Assembly: GCA_947095535.1 (NCBI GenBank)
Contig: OX352774.1
Location: 111,603,996 to 111,667,995 of the forward strand
Reading direction: 5' to 3'
From: Poecilobothrus nobilitatus
Taxonomy: Eukaryota; Arthropoda; Insecta; Diptera; Dolichopodidae
DNA length: 64,000 bases
The position numbers were made by a program, and so were the translations under genes. The notes beneath the pieces are model-generated. The model was not told the DNA's origin. It saw nothing but the letters and a program-made list of their open reading frames with translations, and did no database searches. This document shows, piece after piece, positions 23,763-33,835 of the stretch; positions within the stretch are counted from its first letter, which is position 1, and the number at the start of each line of letters is the position of its first letter.

Positions 23763-23852
23763 GTCTGTATTCGACCTATAATGGCCTTAGTAGCCAATGG
23801 TTTTGTAATATTGAAATATCTTATGTGATTTGTAATATTAATATAAATAAAT
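23763..23852 (+). mobile_element. SINE-beta, 5'-truncated copy
   Basis: Flanked by a perfect 12-bp duplication, AAATGTGAGCAA, at 23751-23762 and 23853-23864. The 90-bp insert holds only the family tail: CCTATAATGGCCTTAGTAGC, then CTTATGTGATTTGTAATATT and ATAAATAAATAA. The full-length relative is at 26433-26703. The truncation at the 5' side and the tail repeat are typical of target-primed reverse transcription. Confidence 0.85.
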
Positions 23853-23903
23853 AAATGTGAGCAATATTGATTGCAGTTGATTCGTGTTTAGCACGTGGTG
23901 TAT

Positions 23904-25357
23904 ATTTCCTCAAACGAATCAAATACATGCCATAAATTACACAATATTGAGAACGGCCTAATGCAAGGCACGGTGAACGCGCCAATATTATTCTTGTTAT
24001 ATATTAATGAACTACTTGAGACCTTAAATTTAATCAAGGGCGAAAATTATTCTTTGGCCTTTGCCGATGATCTTATATTCTATACTAGTAATAACAAAAT
24101 AGAAAATATTAACAATGCTGCGAAAAAAATGTTTAATGTTGTAATCGATTATTGTAAAGTCTGGCAGCTAAAAATTAACTATAATAAATGCGAAACTATT
24201 CTATTCCGAAATACTTATAAAAACTTGAATTATAATTTAAAAAAGCAATGGAGAAAGTTCGAAATAAAAACTCCTTCAAATGGCATATTACCAAAAAAAA
24301 AGTCTGTTAAATATCTCGGAGTTAACCTTAATTATAACACTAACTACTGTCACCATATCAAAGAAACTATCTCGAAAGCAAATAAGGCATTTATGGCATG
24401 CAAGAAACTATTTTTCAATAAAACAATCAGTACAAGAGTTAAAATGCTTAGTTAGCAAGCTTTTATCAGACCCACGTTATCCTACGCAGCACCAATCTGG
24501 TACAACAAAAGTGCAGCTTGATGGAAAAATTAAGGAAATTTGAGAGAAAGTGCATAAGAGTGTGTTTAAATGAAAGTAGAAAACCTGAAACAAATTTTAC
24601 TCATTATCTTTCAAACAAATACATATATAGAAAATCAAAATTAACACGAATCGATCATTTCATAATTAAATTGATTCGCAACCATTTTGATAGAGCAATT
24701 AACACTCCCGAAAATGGTTTAATATCCCATTTATTCTACCATAACGATGAGTACATTAAAAAAAACATTAAAATCGGGCTTCATAGCACCTGAACATTTC
24801 ATCTACCTAGATAAAGTAGGTTTTATACAAAATCAAAACCATGTTCCTCTACTATTTCATTATGGTAGAAGGGCTACATGTACTGAAATAGAGTATGATC
24901 CAAATAGTGTTGACATTGTCAGTTTAAAATACGACACCCATATTCCAAATATGGATATGTGTGTCTATAAAGATTACTGGTGGTTAAAAAATTAAATTGA
25001 TTGTGTAATAGTTTTATATTAAAGGTTCAATTTTTTTTTTTTTTTTCATAGTTTTAGTCAAGTAGGTTAAGTTAATTTTTAAGCTTTTATTTTTAACACA
25101 TAAAAAAAAAAAATTAATTGGTTTTTAGATATGTTTTTTACAATTAGTATAATAAAAGAAATAAAAATACATATATAATTATTATTTGTTAAATACAGAA
25201 GAGTAAATTAAGAAAAGAAAACCAAAATTTACAAAATAAAAATTATTATTTTTACATGTAAATCAATTTAACCATTAAGTTAATCTAATTTTGTTAACTT
25301 CTTAAGGATGTAAACAGAAACAGAAAAAATAAATAAAAAGTAAGAAAAAAAAAAAAG
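23904..25357 (+). pseudogene. 5'-truncated non-LTR retrotransposon with reverse transcriptase
   Basis: Flanked by a perfect 13-bp duplication, GCACGTGGTGTAT, at 23891-23903 and 25358-25370, with an A run before the right copy. The insertion begins inside the reverse transcriptase domain, so the GTG-initiated start in the left duplication is not real. Seen: QGTVNAP followed by LLYINELLE (the usual QGSxxSPxLF..YIND region), FADD starting at 24060 (the catalytic Asp pair is kept), KCETILF, and VKYLGVNL. The frame is broken by a TAG at 24453-24455 just before QAFIRPTLSYAAPIW, by a frameshift near 24515, and by another near 24780; the last segment ends at 24995. The 3' untranslated part is 24996-25357. 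The endonuclease region is missing. It probably belongs to the Jockey/CR1/I group of LINEs; the clade needs a phylogeny. Few lesions suggest a fairly recent insertion. Confidence 0.9.
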
Positions 25358-25431
25358 GCACGTGGTGTATCTATATTCGTTTTTAGCAATTTTAATTATT
25401 CGTATTAATTATTATCTGAGTGCAGAATACT

Positions 25432-26406
25432 GGAGTGGCAGCATGAAATTTTGTTACGTTCGTTAAAAAAACGTAACAACCATTTTGGTAGCATACAAGT
25501 AACGTGACGTTAATTTTCTGTCAAAAATGGAAACGATACGTTTTTTCGATAGCATGCAGGGAACGTCACGTTCGTTTTTTTTTAATGTGACGTTGATTTT
25601 TGAAAGTTATAGTTTTGTTATCGTTGCTTAGTTAAGTTGCTAAATTTAATTGTTTTTTTATATCAATATATTATTTATAACTCTAAAAATAAAATTTTCT
25701 TTTTAAATTAAAAATGTGTTTTAATTTAAATTTCCTCCCATAACAATTCTACAGAGATCCGTTGTTCATAGTGTCAAGACTTTTAACTATATATTAAATG
25801 TTAATATATTTTAACATTCAATACGTTTTATCTAGGTACACACATTAAAAAGTTAACAAAAAAAAATAATTTATTTGATTGAAAATATTTTTTTATTTTT
25901 TATTTACTTTAATTCCTGTTATAATGTCCAATATTAATATATAGATAATATCCAACATTTAACATTTTCTATTTGATTTCAATTACTTAACAATAAGAGA
26001 AAAAGCCAAGTGAAATACTCTAAGTACCGACATTCAATAAATTTGTAACATTGGTGGGATTTCTGCCCTAGAAGAACTATTAAAAGGAACAGTGCTTTGG
26101 GTTTTTCTTTCATCGTCGGAAGAACTTTCATCTGATGACTAAAAAACAAACATTATTTATTTATAATAAACTTACCTGAAATATTTTAAAATTTATTTTG
26201 ATTTGCCTCTATAGTCTTATACTTATTTTTTTGTTTATTATTATTTTTCGTGTTTTTGAAATTTTTGATACGTCACTTCGGTTGTCAAAATAATTTTCGA
26301 ATATAAATTTTTAACGTGACGTTTTCCGTGCTACCAAAAAATTTTTGTTTCGCACAAATTTTGTTTCGTTTATTTTTTAACGTCACGTTTTACATGCTGC
26401 CACTCC
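25432..26406 (-). mobile_element. 975-bp inverted-repeat DNA element (GGAGTGGCAGCATG ends)
   Basis: A perfect 14-bp terminal inverted repeat: GGAGTGGCAGCATG at 25432 and CATGCTGCCACTCC ending at 26406. Each arm carries several AACGTGACGTT/AACGTCACGTT words (for example near 25499, 25552, 26310, 26378) that could be subterminal transposase-binding sites. A spliced-looking coding remnant lies inside on the minus strand. No target duplication was recognised and the superfamily is not assigned. SINE-beta was inserted 26 bp outside its right end. Confidence 0.8.
26034..26138 (-). pseudogene. possible C-terminal exon inside the 25432 element
   Basis: On the minus strand a 35-codon open segment starts SSDESSSDDERKTQSTVPF and ends PPMLQIY with a TGA at 26034-26036. 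It is preceded by TTTGTTTTTTAG, a good 3' splice site. A CAG|GTAAGT donor lies 37 nt further upstream, which would make an intron of only 37 nt, shorter than is usual for flies. An acidic, serine-rich tail is common in transposases but not diagnostic. The open stretch upstream of the donor is too decayed to identify. This could be the end of the element's own transposase, a captured host exon, or chance. Confidence 0.35.
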
Positions 26407-26432
26407 TGATTTTAGTATAAGTGGAAAATATA

Positions 26433-26703
26433 ATTTTTATTTATTTATTTATATTAATATTACATACATAAATGTAATGCAATATTATTGAACCATCGGC
26501 TACTAAGGCCATTATAGGTTTTTATACTATTATTAAATTATATACTAATATTATTTATTTTGTTTATATTATATACTATATATTTACATTATATTTGGTC
26601 GTAAGGGGGTAAAGAAAAAAATACTTACGACCTGTGCAGAGATCGAACCCACACTCCTTCGGTTAATACGCCACACGCCTACCCACTAGGCTACCGAAGC
26701 CCC
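26433..26703 (-). mobile_element. SINE-beta, apparently full length
   Basis: Flanked by the 11-bp duplication TGGAAAATATA at 26422-26432 and 26704-26714. On the minus strand it starts GGGGCTTCGGTAGCCTAGTG. This includes a perfect pol III A box (TAGCCTAGTGG), then GTGTGGGTTCGATCTC (B box), a body, and the tail AACCTATAATGGCCTTAGTA, closing with ATAAATAAATAA. The head is tRNA-derived. It is the reference copy for the fragments at 23763 and 60655, and its head resembles that of SINE-alpha while the tail does not. Confidence 0.85.
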
Positions 26704-26714
26704 TGGAAAATATA

Positions 26715-27783
26715 GTGAAACTTATTTTGTAAAATCAATCGCCTGAAATTGCATATTTTCAGGCGTTCCAAAATCGTAATTTACTAAAATTATCTAAACT
26801 GCACTAAATGTTTAACGTTAAAAATTTTTTTAAAGTTAGTTCAGTGCTATAAGTTATAACTATATTTACAAATTTTGAAATACTTATATTTTTTTCTATT
26901 CAAAGTCTGTAGTTACTTTTACCACCTATTTTTATGTTAAAAATTATTGTTTTATTAGGATAAAAAAATTAAACTTAATAATAATAAAAATATATTTTTG
27001 ATTGTAAACTTAGTTCAAATTTTTTAGAAGTATGTATGTAATTAGAATTTTCTTCTTTTGTTACGATTCCTAAATATTCCTAATAAATGTATACCTATAA
27101 ATGTATAGGTATACATTTATAATTATGAAAAAAGTAGCTATCAACATTTTAATTGTTGGAGGGAATAATTTTAATTTTGAAAAAATTTTTCTTACTCATT
27201 AACCTTTAGTTGGGCAACAAAGTTAACAGATCTCAATATTTCCCAAATTTTCTCTTTTCTTTCCTTATTTTGTAATATAACTGTCAATTAGTCTGATCAC
27301 ACGGCAGGCATATTTCAATTTTATTCCATTTTGAGTACAAATATTATAAAGGGTTAAAATAAGATTTATGATTAAGATAATTAAAATAATATAAGTAATA
27401 TATATAAAAAAGAAAGGAAGCAACATCCTAATACAAATAATATACATAATATCAGTATTTACTTTCTGTATTAAACACATTAACTTATATAATTTTGTAG
27501 TCAAGGTTAATATTAAATCTGTATATAGTTAATTGGTTATTGTCCTTCGAATTGAAGGTTAATGGCAACATTTTTTTTTAATGATTGAGAATTTTATTTC
27601 TTTAACATAACGGTAGAATACATATACGCTTTTACAATTAATCCGACTTTTTAAGTAAAAAAAAATATCAAATTACATTAATTTTTGTGTGACAAAATCA
27701 TTTTGGTAAATTATGTCTGAAAGATTTAATTTTTTTAATTGTTACCTGTTATGTTTAATAGGTTTAATTTTTTTTTAAATTTT
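26715..27783. other. unassigned AT-rich DNA containing a perfect palindrome
   Basis: Apart from the hairpin at 27083-27120, no gene or repeat was recognised. Frames such as the one opposite 27265-27504 are low-complexity I/L-rich products of AT-rich sequence. Confidence 0.5.
27083..27120. repeat. perfect 17-bp palindrome, 4-nt loop
   Basis: ATAAATGTATACCTATA, loop AATG, then TATAGGTATACATTTAT. All 17 positions pair. It has no T run, so it is not terminator-like, and no element ends flank it. Confidence 0.9.
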
Positions 27784-28075
27784 GCAGAACAAAAAATTTT
27801 CAAAAATGTGTTTATTAGTTTCACTCTGTTCGTCCCTTCGTCTGTCTGTTAACAAGATTTATGTTTCGGTGTTGAAGTTTGTAATAAAGAAATTAAATTA
27901 TAGACACAGATGGATCTCATAAAATACTACTGTAGAACAACTTTCACTACGTGTTAATGCAGTAATTGAATAACTATTACAGCCGCCATTCAAGGTGAAA
28001 AAAATGCCTATATTTAAAAGGTTATAAAGTAAGTTCTACTGACAATTCTTTAAATCTGAAAACGCTAAACAACTA
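27784..28075 (-). mobile_element. family B fragment, host of a foldback insertion
   Basis: A degraded hairpin zone (TTTTCAAAAATGTGTTTATT), then the GTTCGTCCCTTCGTCTGTCT run, then phrases equivalent to those after the hairpin in the 46960 and 59680 copies (CTCATAAAAT, GTAGAACAACTTT, CTGAAAACGC). The foldback at 28085-28458 interrupts it. The continuation after 28468 is too diverged to trace. Confidence 0.55.
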
Positions 28076-28084
28076 TAAAATTAG

Positions 28085-28458
28085 GGGAGCGTGTATTTCA
28101 TTTGCCCGTAGTATCATTTGCCTGTATTTCTTGATCATATGACTGTATTTCATTTGCCTGTATTTCACTTGCCTGTATTTCATTTGCCTGTATCTCAATC
28201 TAAATTAGGAGAGATTTTAGAGTTACAAAAGCAGGGCGTTAAGCTTTTTTCCAGAGTATTTATATATAATATATATATGAGAATCTGAATTAGGAGGGAC
28301 TTTAGTGAATTCAAAATCAATGTTATACGGCTTTTACAGAATATTTATATGATATATTTTTGTATCAATATTAAATACAGGCAAATAAAATACAGGCAAA
28401 TGAAAATACAGGCAAATAAAATACAGGCAAATGAAATACAGGCTTGTGATAGTAACCC
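28085..28458. mobile_element. foldback element with inverted 15-bp tandem repeats and 9-bp target duplication
   Basis: Flanked by TAAAATTAG at 28076-28084 and 28459-28467. The left end is GGGAGCGTGTATTTC and the right end GATAGTAACCC (complement GGGTTACTATC, the same end seen at 22666). The left arm (about 28095-28197) is a run of TTTCATTTGCCTGTA units. The right arm (about 28373-28445) is the reverse complement, ACAGGCAAATGAAAT units. The roughly 175-bp loop holds two copies of a module with GAATTAGGA and CAGAATATTTATAT, also present at 8690-8935. The 374-bp element is non-coding. The structure fits FB-type elements. Confidence 0.9.
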
Positions 28459-28467
28459 TAAAATTAG

Positions 28468-29234
28468 TAATATTGTTTCCAATCTAACATTTAAATCTAC
28501 CATTATATGTAATCATTTTTGCAAAATATTTGACCCCTTCTTAACTAGGTAAATAAGTAATTCCTAAACGGTTGACTTGAGTTTTTTAAGAAGTTTAGTT
28601 TTTCATTTAAAAATAAGTAAAAGTTTTTTGGAAGTTTATTTTGTATTTTCTTCCTCATTTGAGAACAATAAGGCGTCAATAATTGATTTTAATTACTTAA
28701 TTCATTTTAGGCACCTGGAAACTGGACATCTCTACTAGAAAGGTTTTAAAGTTATTGTACAAAAAAAAATGAAGCATACAGATGATATTTTTACACATTG
28801 CGTTAATGAGTTTCTTATAGTTATATAGAGATTCTTTAAAATTGTAGAAAGTATCATGCAAGTAGTGTTGATGTAAAACTAATTACAATTCAAGAAGTTT
28901 TTTTTTACTGTTTAAAAATGTGGTCCGTTAAGAACCTTTTATTTTACATATTACGTCGTTTTATAATATTTTGAAATCTAAAAGAAGGCATTTATTTTAA
29001 TCATAATTATTTTTTTATTATGTAACAAAGCTTAACCCGCCTTTATACATTTATATTTTATTTTGCTCAGTGAACAATAAACATAATGGTTACAATTAAA
29101 TCCTTATAATATTTTTTTTTAAATTTTTATTTATGAAACAATTTTCTATATTCAAATACACATCATGCGTGTAGTTATGCAAAAATATAAATATATCAAC
29201 TATATATAATATTATGCCTTTATGTAATAATTTT
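28468..29234. other. unassigned AT-rich DNA
   Basis: Could contain the eroded remainder of the family B fragment interrupted by the foldback, but no diagnostic phrase survives. Nothing else was recognised. Confidence 0.45.
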
Positions 29235-30026
29235 TTATACCCGTATGAACTGTCTTCAAGAGTAAAATAAATTTGCCATTACTTTTGTTATACCGTAAAG
29301 GAGTCGAGTTAGATATAGTGCCACAGGTATGGGTCGCCTCAGAATCGAATTCTGAGTCGATTAAGCAAGTTTCGTCGTAACGTAAATAAATCCGTCTACA
29401 CGAGTTACGTCCGTTCATCCATCCGTCTTCACTTTTGCAAAATTGTTAGTTTCGCTATTCAAATCCTGCATTTTCGGTCGCCGTTAGCTGCCACACAACT
29501 TCTTTCTTTATATCGAAATAACTAATAACTAAATAAGTATATATTGAAGCTAGGTATCTAAAATTTTGCTAAATATGGTCGAGTTACAGGGCAACAACAA
29601 CTATGAAATTTAGCTGTGCTGGTTGGAATTGGCTGGTTGGTTGAAATTTGGTTGAAGCTAGATATTTAAAATTTAGTGAAGAGATGTCGAGTTACATGCC
29701 AAAACCTTTTGTAAAATTTAATTGGTCTAGAGCAGCCGGTTCACACTTGTTACACCTCTTAGAACTTCATAAAACTAGGCTTCTGAAGTCTTATAAATTA
29801 TTATCACTTTTTATGGGAATCACTTCTGTAAAATTTTATTGTGCTGGTGCAATAGCTTCGGTTAGCTGTCATACAATTTCAAAATTTACATAAATATATC
29901 TCGTTACTTAACGGCGGTACTAAAACATCTGAAATTTTGTAAAAGATGATTATGTTTTATAAAACCAATATATAATACGTTCATACGGGTATCCCAGAGT
30001 TGACACAATCTATTTTACTGCACTCG
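29235..30026 (-). mobile_element. family A Helentron-like element
   Basis: The left end (3') is TATACCCGTATGAACTGTCT then TCAAGAGTA (hairpin), followed by the family zone with TCAGAATCGAATTCTGAGTC. The GTCY run is eroded (CGTCCGTTCATCCATCCGTC). The right end (5') has CATACGGGTATCCCAGAGTT and GCACTC. It is followed by GAGGAATAAAACGAGGAA, in the opposite sense to the expected CTTCCTCGTTTTA, so the extreme 5' end appears inverted or replaced by the start of another copy. Confidence 0.65.
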
Positions 30027-30811
30027 AGGAATAAAACGAGGAATTATTAAGTGTTACAAGGTCATTTTTTTTTAGAGCTTTTGCTTAATTATATAATATA
30101 TATTTTATTCCTTTTTTGTTTTTTTTTTTTTAATTACAAATATTTAAAAGAGAGGTCAGGAAAGGGTTATGATTGTTACATTCAAGAACTAGGTTATCAA
30201 CTTTATACCGCACATTAAATAGTTTTTTTGTTATATTTTGCCTTTGCCTTATATTAATTCATACAAATATTTCTACGTAAAGCATATTATATACAAAAAG
30301 TTTATATGTACTGTGACATTATTTGAAAATCATCAACAAAGTTTAATATTTATTATTAGAAAAAAATAACTTATATTTTGCATTAATTTTGTATTTTAAA
30401 TAAAATATTGATCTGAAATCAGATTTCTATATTTTGACAAATAGTTTTATTAAATATGCAAATTTGAAAAGTTTGTTTATAAGTAAAAGTAAAGATGCAT
30501 TCATTTTTAAGTTCGATAGCCTGAAGAAATGAAATTTAATGCTATATAAGATAGCAAATTAATTATTTCCATTAACGTCCATTGCTTATTGTAGAAATTT
30601 TTGGGCTTTTTTTTTTTGGTCGACGTACGTTGCTGTTAACTAATATTCAATATGAGATTATCTTATGTCCGGAATGGCTGGTAATGCTTTACATTTAACC
30701 ATTAAAGTTCAAAGACTATTTGGATTCTTAGTGAAAACTACTATCGCTATTTTACGAAATTGTTATTTTATTGTAATTTAAAATAAATGTTTTGATTTGC
30801 TTAAGCTGAAC
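30027..30811. other. unassigned AT-rich DNA
   Basis: Starts with AAAACGAGGAATTATT, possibly a stub of another family A 5' end. Nothing else was recognised. Confidence 0.45.
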
Positions 30812-30994
30812 GATTTAGTATTACCAGTCTGCATTTAATTTGATGAAATAAAACACAGGCAAATAAAACACAGGCAAATAAAATACAGACAAATGAAATA
30901 CAGTCGAAAGAAATCTAGGAAATTTGCAAAAATAAAAATACAGTCTAATGACACTCCAGGCAAATGAAATACTGGTATAATGTGACATGTTTCC
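30812..30994. mobile_element. foldback relative, one arm dominant
   Basis: Repeated ACAGGCAAATAAAAC and ACAGACAAATGAAAT units from about 30854 to 30973. The edges GTATTACCAGTCTGCATTT and AAATACTGGTATAATGTG are mutually inverted and match the end zones of the 22666 element. No 9-bp duplication was found, so the ends have decayed or rearranged. Confidence 0.6.
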
Positions 30995-31288
30995 TAATAG
31001 GACTATAGTAAAAAAATTTTAACAGCTCCTAAATATTTCATATAACTTAAGAAACATCACAAGATTTGAAGAGCATTATTTAAAATAGCGGTACGAAACA
31101 GAACTTATGTACTAATGACAAATTTTACACACATTTTATTTGATAAATGTGAAAACTCCATTTCACAATTTCGAGCAGGAAGATGTCGCAACTCGGTCAA
31201 TTCCTTTAGTTTAATAAATTTAGATTAGTCAAAACTATTCTGAAGCTTCAGATTCAGATTTTTTCTCAAAATGTTTCCACTCTTAACA

Positions 31289-31325
31289 AAAAACAAGTAA
31301 ATGTAACAGTAAGTCGATCGGAATC
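31289..31325 (+). mobile_element. family C 5'-end fragment
   Basis: AAAACAAGTAAATGTAACAG then TAAGTCGATCGG. This is the same start as the 5' end of the family C element at 7532 read on its minus strand. The rest of the element is absent. Confidence 0.5.
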
Positions 31326-31590
31326 TTCCAAATTCCAAAAATTTAATTTGTTAACGATTTATAGACTACAAAAGAAGAAAGAAATTTTTTAAAAGATGCA
31401 TGAAATACAGTAAAACTATACTTTGTAATATTAAAATGAAAATTGAATCCAAAATTATTTTTTTCTGCGTTGACATGAAACCATGTATTTATTATCTATC
31501 CAACATAGTTCAAATAAAACCTAAGGAATCATATTTATCACATAAGTTAAAATAAAAATTAATTTTTTCTTTATTATTTCGGATTTTTAA

Positions 31591-32080
31591 CCACATTTAA
31601 AAAAAAAAATTTGGTAAATTTGCTTATTAGTTTTCTCCGTCCATTCGTTTGTCGGTATACAGTTTGAGATAGAACAAGGAAATTTTAACCATAGATGAAT
31701 TTCTTAAAACAGTGAACGCATGTAAAAAAACTTTTTTATGTAGTGTAAACTATTTCGGAGCAAACCCTCGTTAAAGTTTGAAAACCCCTTTTTTATGTAC
31801 ATTTAAGGTTCTGTTTACCTTTTTTTGAACCTAAAAACGCTAACAACAGAATAGCGTTTTTGTCACTTTATTTGGTATTTAAATTTGCTGTTATATGAAA
31901 AACAAATTTTCCAAGATTTCTTTCATTGATATGAAATGATAAGTTTACCTTAGAAAATGTTTATATATCATCCCCTTTTTAGAGCTATTAGGCGCCAACA
32001 TTTGAAAATTCGTTATTTTAAGAAAGTTTTTCTTACATATTCTAAGAAAATTCGCAAATTCTTGGTGAAGACCATAATAA
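31591..32080 (-). mobile_element. family B element, left part of a split copy
   Basis: The hairpin end is degraded (CCACATTTAAA then TTTGGTAAATTTGC), then CTCCGTCCATTCGTTTGTC, then family phrases (GAACAAGGAAATTTTAACCA, CTCGTTAAAGTTTGAAAACC). The copy stops at GTGAAGACCATAATAA and resumes at 32868 on the far side of a family A insertion. Confidence 0.65.
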
Positions 32081-32867
32081 TTATACCCGTACGAACTATA
32101 TTCAAAGGTGTAACAAATTTGCTATTACGTTTATGATACCTTAAAGTAGTCGAGCTAGATATAGTGTCAAAGATATTGATCGGTTCAGAATCAAATTCTT
32201 ATTCGATTAACTCATGTACGTCCGTCCGTCCGTCCGCACGATAACTCAACAAATAAAGGAGCTAGGAGGCTGAAATTTTTTTTGCATCATTTTTGCAAAA
32301 TTGTTAGTTTGCTATGTAAATCCAGAATTTTTGGCTGCCGGGTTCGAGTAGGTGCCATACAACTTCTTTCTTTATATGGAAATAACTCAGTATCTATTCA
32401 AGCTAGGTATTTCAAATTTTGCAAACGATGATCAAGTTTTATGGCAACAACTTCTGTAAAATTTGGTTGTGATGGTACGACAAGTTCGGGTAGATGCCAA
32501 ACAACTTCCCTTTTTAAATGAAAATAACTCAGTGTCTACTGAATTTAGGAATGTGAAATTTAGTTGGTTGGTTTGGTTGGTTCTTACCTCTTGGAACTTA
32601 ATGATGCTAGGCGCCTAAAATCTTACAAATAATGATCAAGTTTTATGGCAACAACTTCTGTAAAATTTCGTCGTGCTTGTGCAATAGATTCGGGTAACTG
32701 TCATACAACTACACAATTTACATAAATATATCTCTGTGTTAACGTCGGTACTAAAACATCTGCAAGTTTTTAAAAGATGATCAAATTTTATAGAAACAAG
32801 GTATATTACTTTCGTACGGGTATCCCAGAGTTGACACAGTCTACTCTACTGCACTATTCCTTGTTTT
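32081..32867 (-). mobile_element. family A element nested in family B
   Basis: The left end (3') is the hairpin TATACCCGTACGAACTATAT then TCAAAGGTG. The GTCCGTCCGTCCGCACGATA run lies about 130 bp in. The right end (5') has CGTACGGGTATCCCAGAGTT, CTACTGCAC and TTCCTTGTTTTA. Family B sequence flanks it on both sides, so the outer limits of family A can be read from this insertion. Both ends agree with those inferred from other copies. Confidence 0.75.
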
Positions 32868-32936
32868 AAACAGTTTTTATTATCTTTTTGGAAATGTACG
32901 CCTTTAAAACTTTTCGTTTTACATTTTACCTTGTTA
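32868..32936 (-). mobile_element. family B element, right part of the split copy
   Basis: CAGTTTTTATTATCTTTTTG, then GGAAATGTACGCCTTTAAAA and TTTACATTTTACCTTGTTAT. This corresponds to the 5' end and subterminal repeat of family B (compare 10800-10871), so it completes the copy that begins at 31591. Confidence 0.7.
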
Positions 32937-33835
32937 TTTAATATGTTTTATATAAAAATAAACTATAATAAATTTAAATTCAGATGAACGATTTTTAAGT
33001 TGTATATATTTTTAATAACGCAACACTTAATAATATTAGTTCTGGTTGCTTAATTTATTCCTTTTATCTTTTTATAACGTTCAACATTTAAATTCTGAAG
33101 ATGCATATTTTTACATTAAAATTAAAATTTATTTGCAAAATTAACCATAAAATTTAATTCAGTTTGTTTCTCTTACTTTAGTTTATTGTTCCAAAAAAGA
33201 AGAATTAAGTTACATTTTAACTTATTGCACTCAATTTATTTACAATTTTCCTTTTGTCTGTTAACAGCAGCACTAGGAAATCAAGAACAACAAAAAAAAA
33301 AAAACAAAATGATTTTTTGTTCGTTTTCGATTTTTATTTTTCAAGCAAAAGCAAAAAAATAAAAATTGCACATCAAAAAGGATAATAACGTGAAAAACTG
33401 AATTTCGATAGTGACAAAATAATGACGAAATAAAATACATTTCAGAATATTGGACACACGGAATATGTAATGAAATAAAATGATGAAAAAATTTTAATTA
33501 TTAAACCATTATTTTTGTTTTTTTTTACCATTTTCGCAAAAAAAAAAAAATTTTTTTTTAATCCAATGAAATTTAATTACTTTTTTTTCCAAACATTTTT
33601 AATTGTCTTTTTTTTTCCTTTGAAATTTTATTAAAAATAAAGACACAATAAAAAAATTGTAATTAAAAAAAAAAAAAAACTTTTGAAAACAATAACCTTA
33701 AATAAACCTTTATTTAATTTTTTTGTATCATTTCAATTTTTCTTTTTAATAATATTTAAATGAATAAAATGAAAGTGTAATCGATTCTTATTCAGAAATT
33801 TATAAACAAAAAAAACATAATCGGAAAAACCTCCT
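32937..33835. other. AT-rich DNA with long A and T homopolymers
   Basis: Runs of 8-14 A or T cluster between 33285 and 33720. No gene or element was recognised. Confidence 0.55.

Noticed and set aside
28095..28445. CRISPR-like array of short repeats
   Set aside because: The 15-bp units are directly adjacent without spacers and the two arrays are inverted to each other. This is a foldback transposon in a eukaryotic genome.
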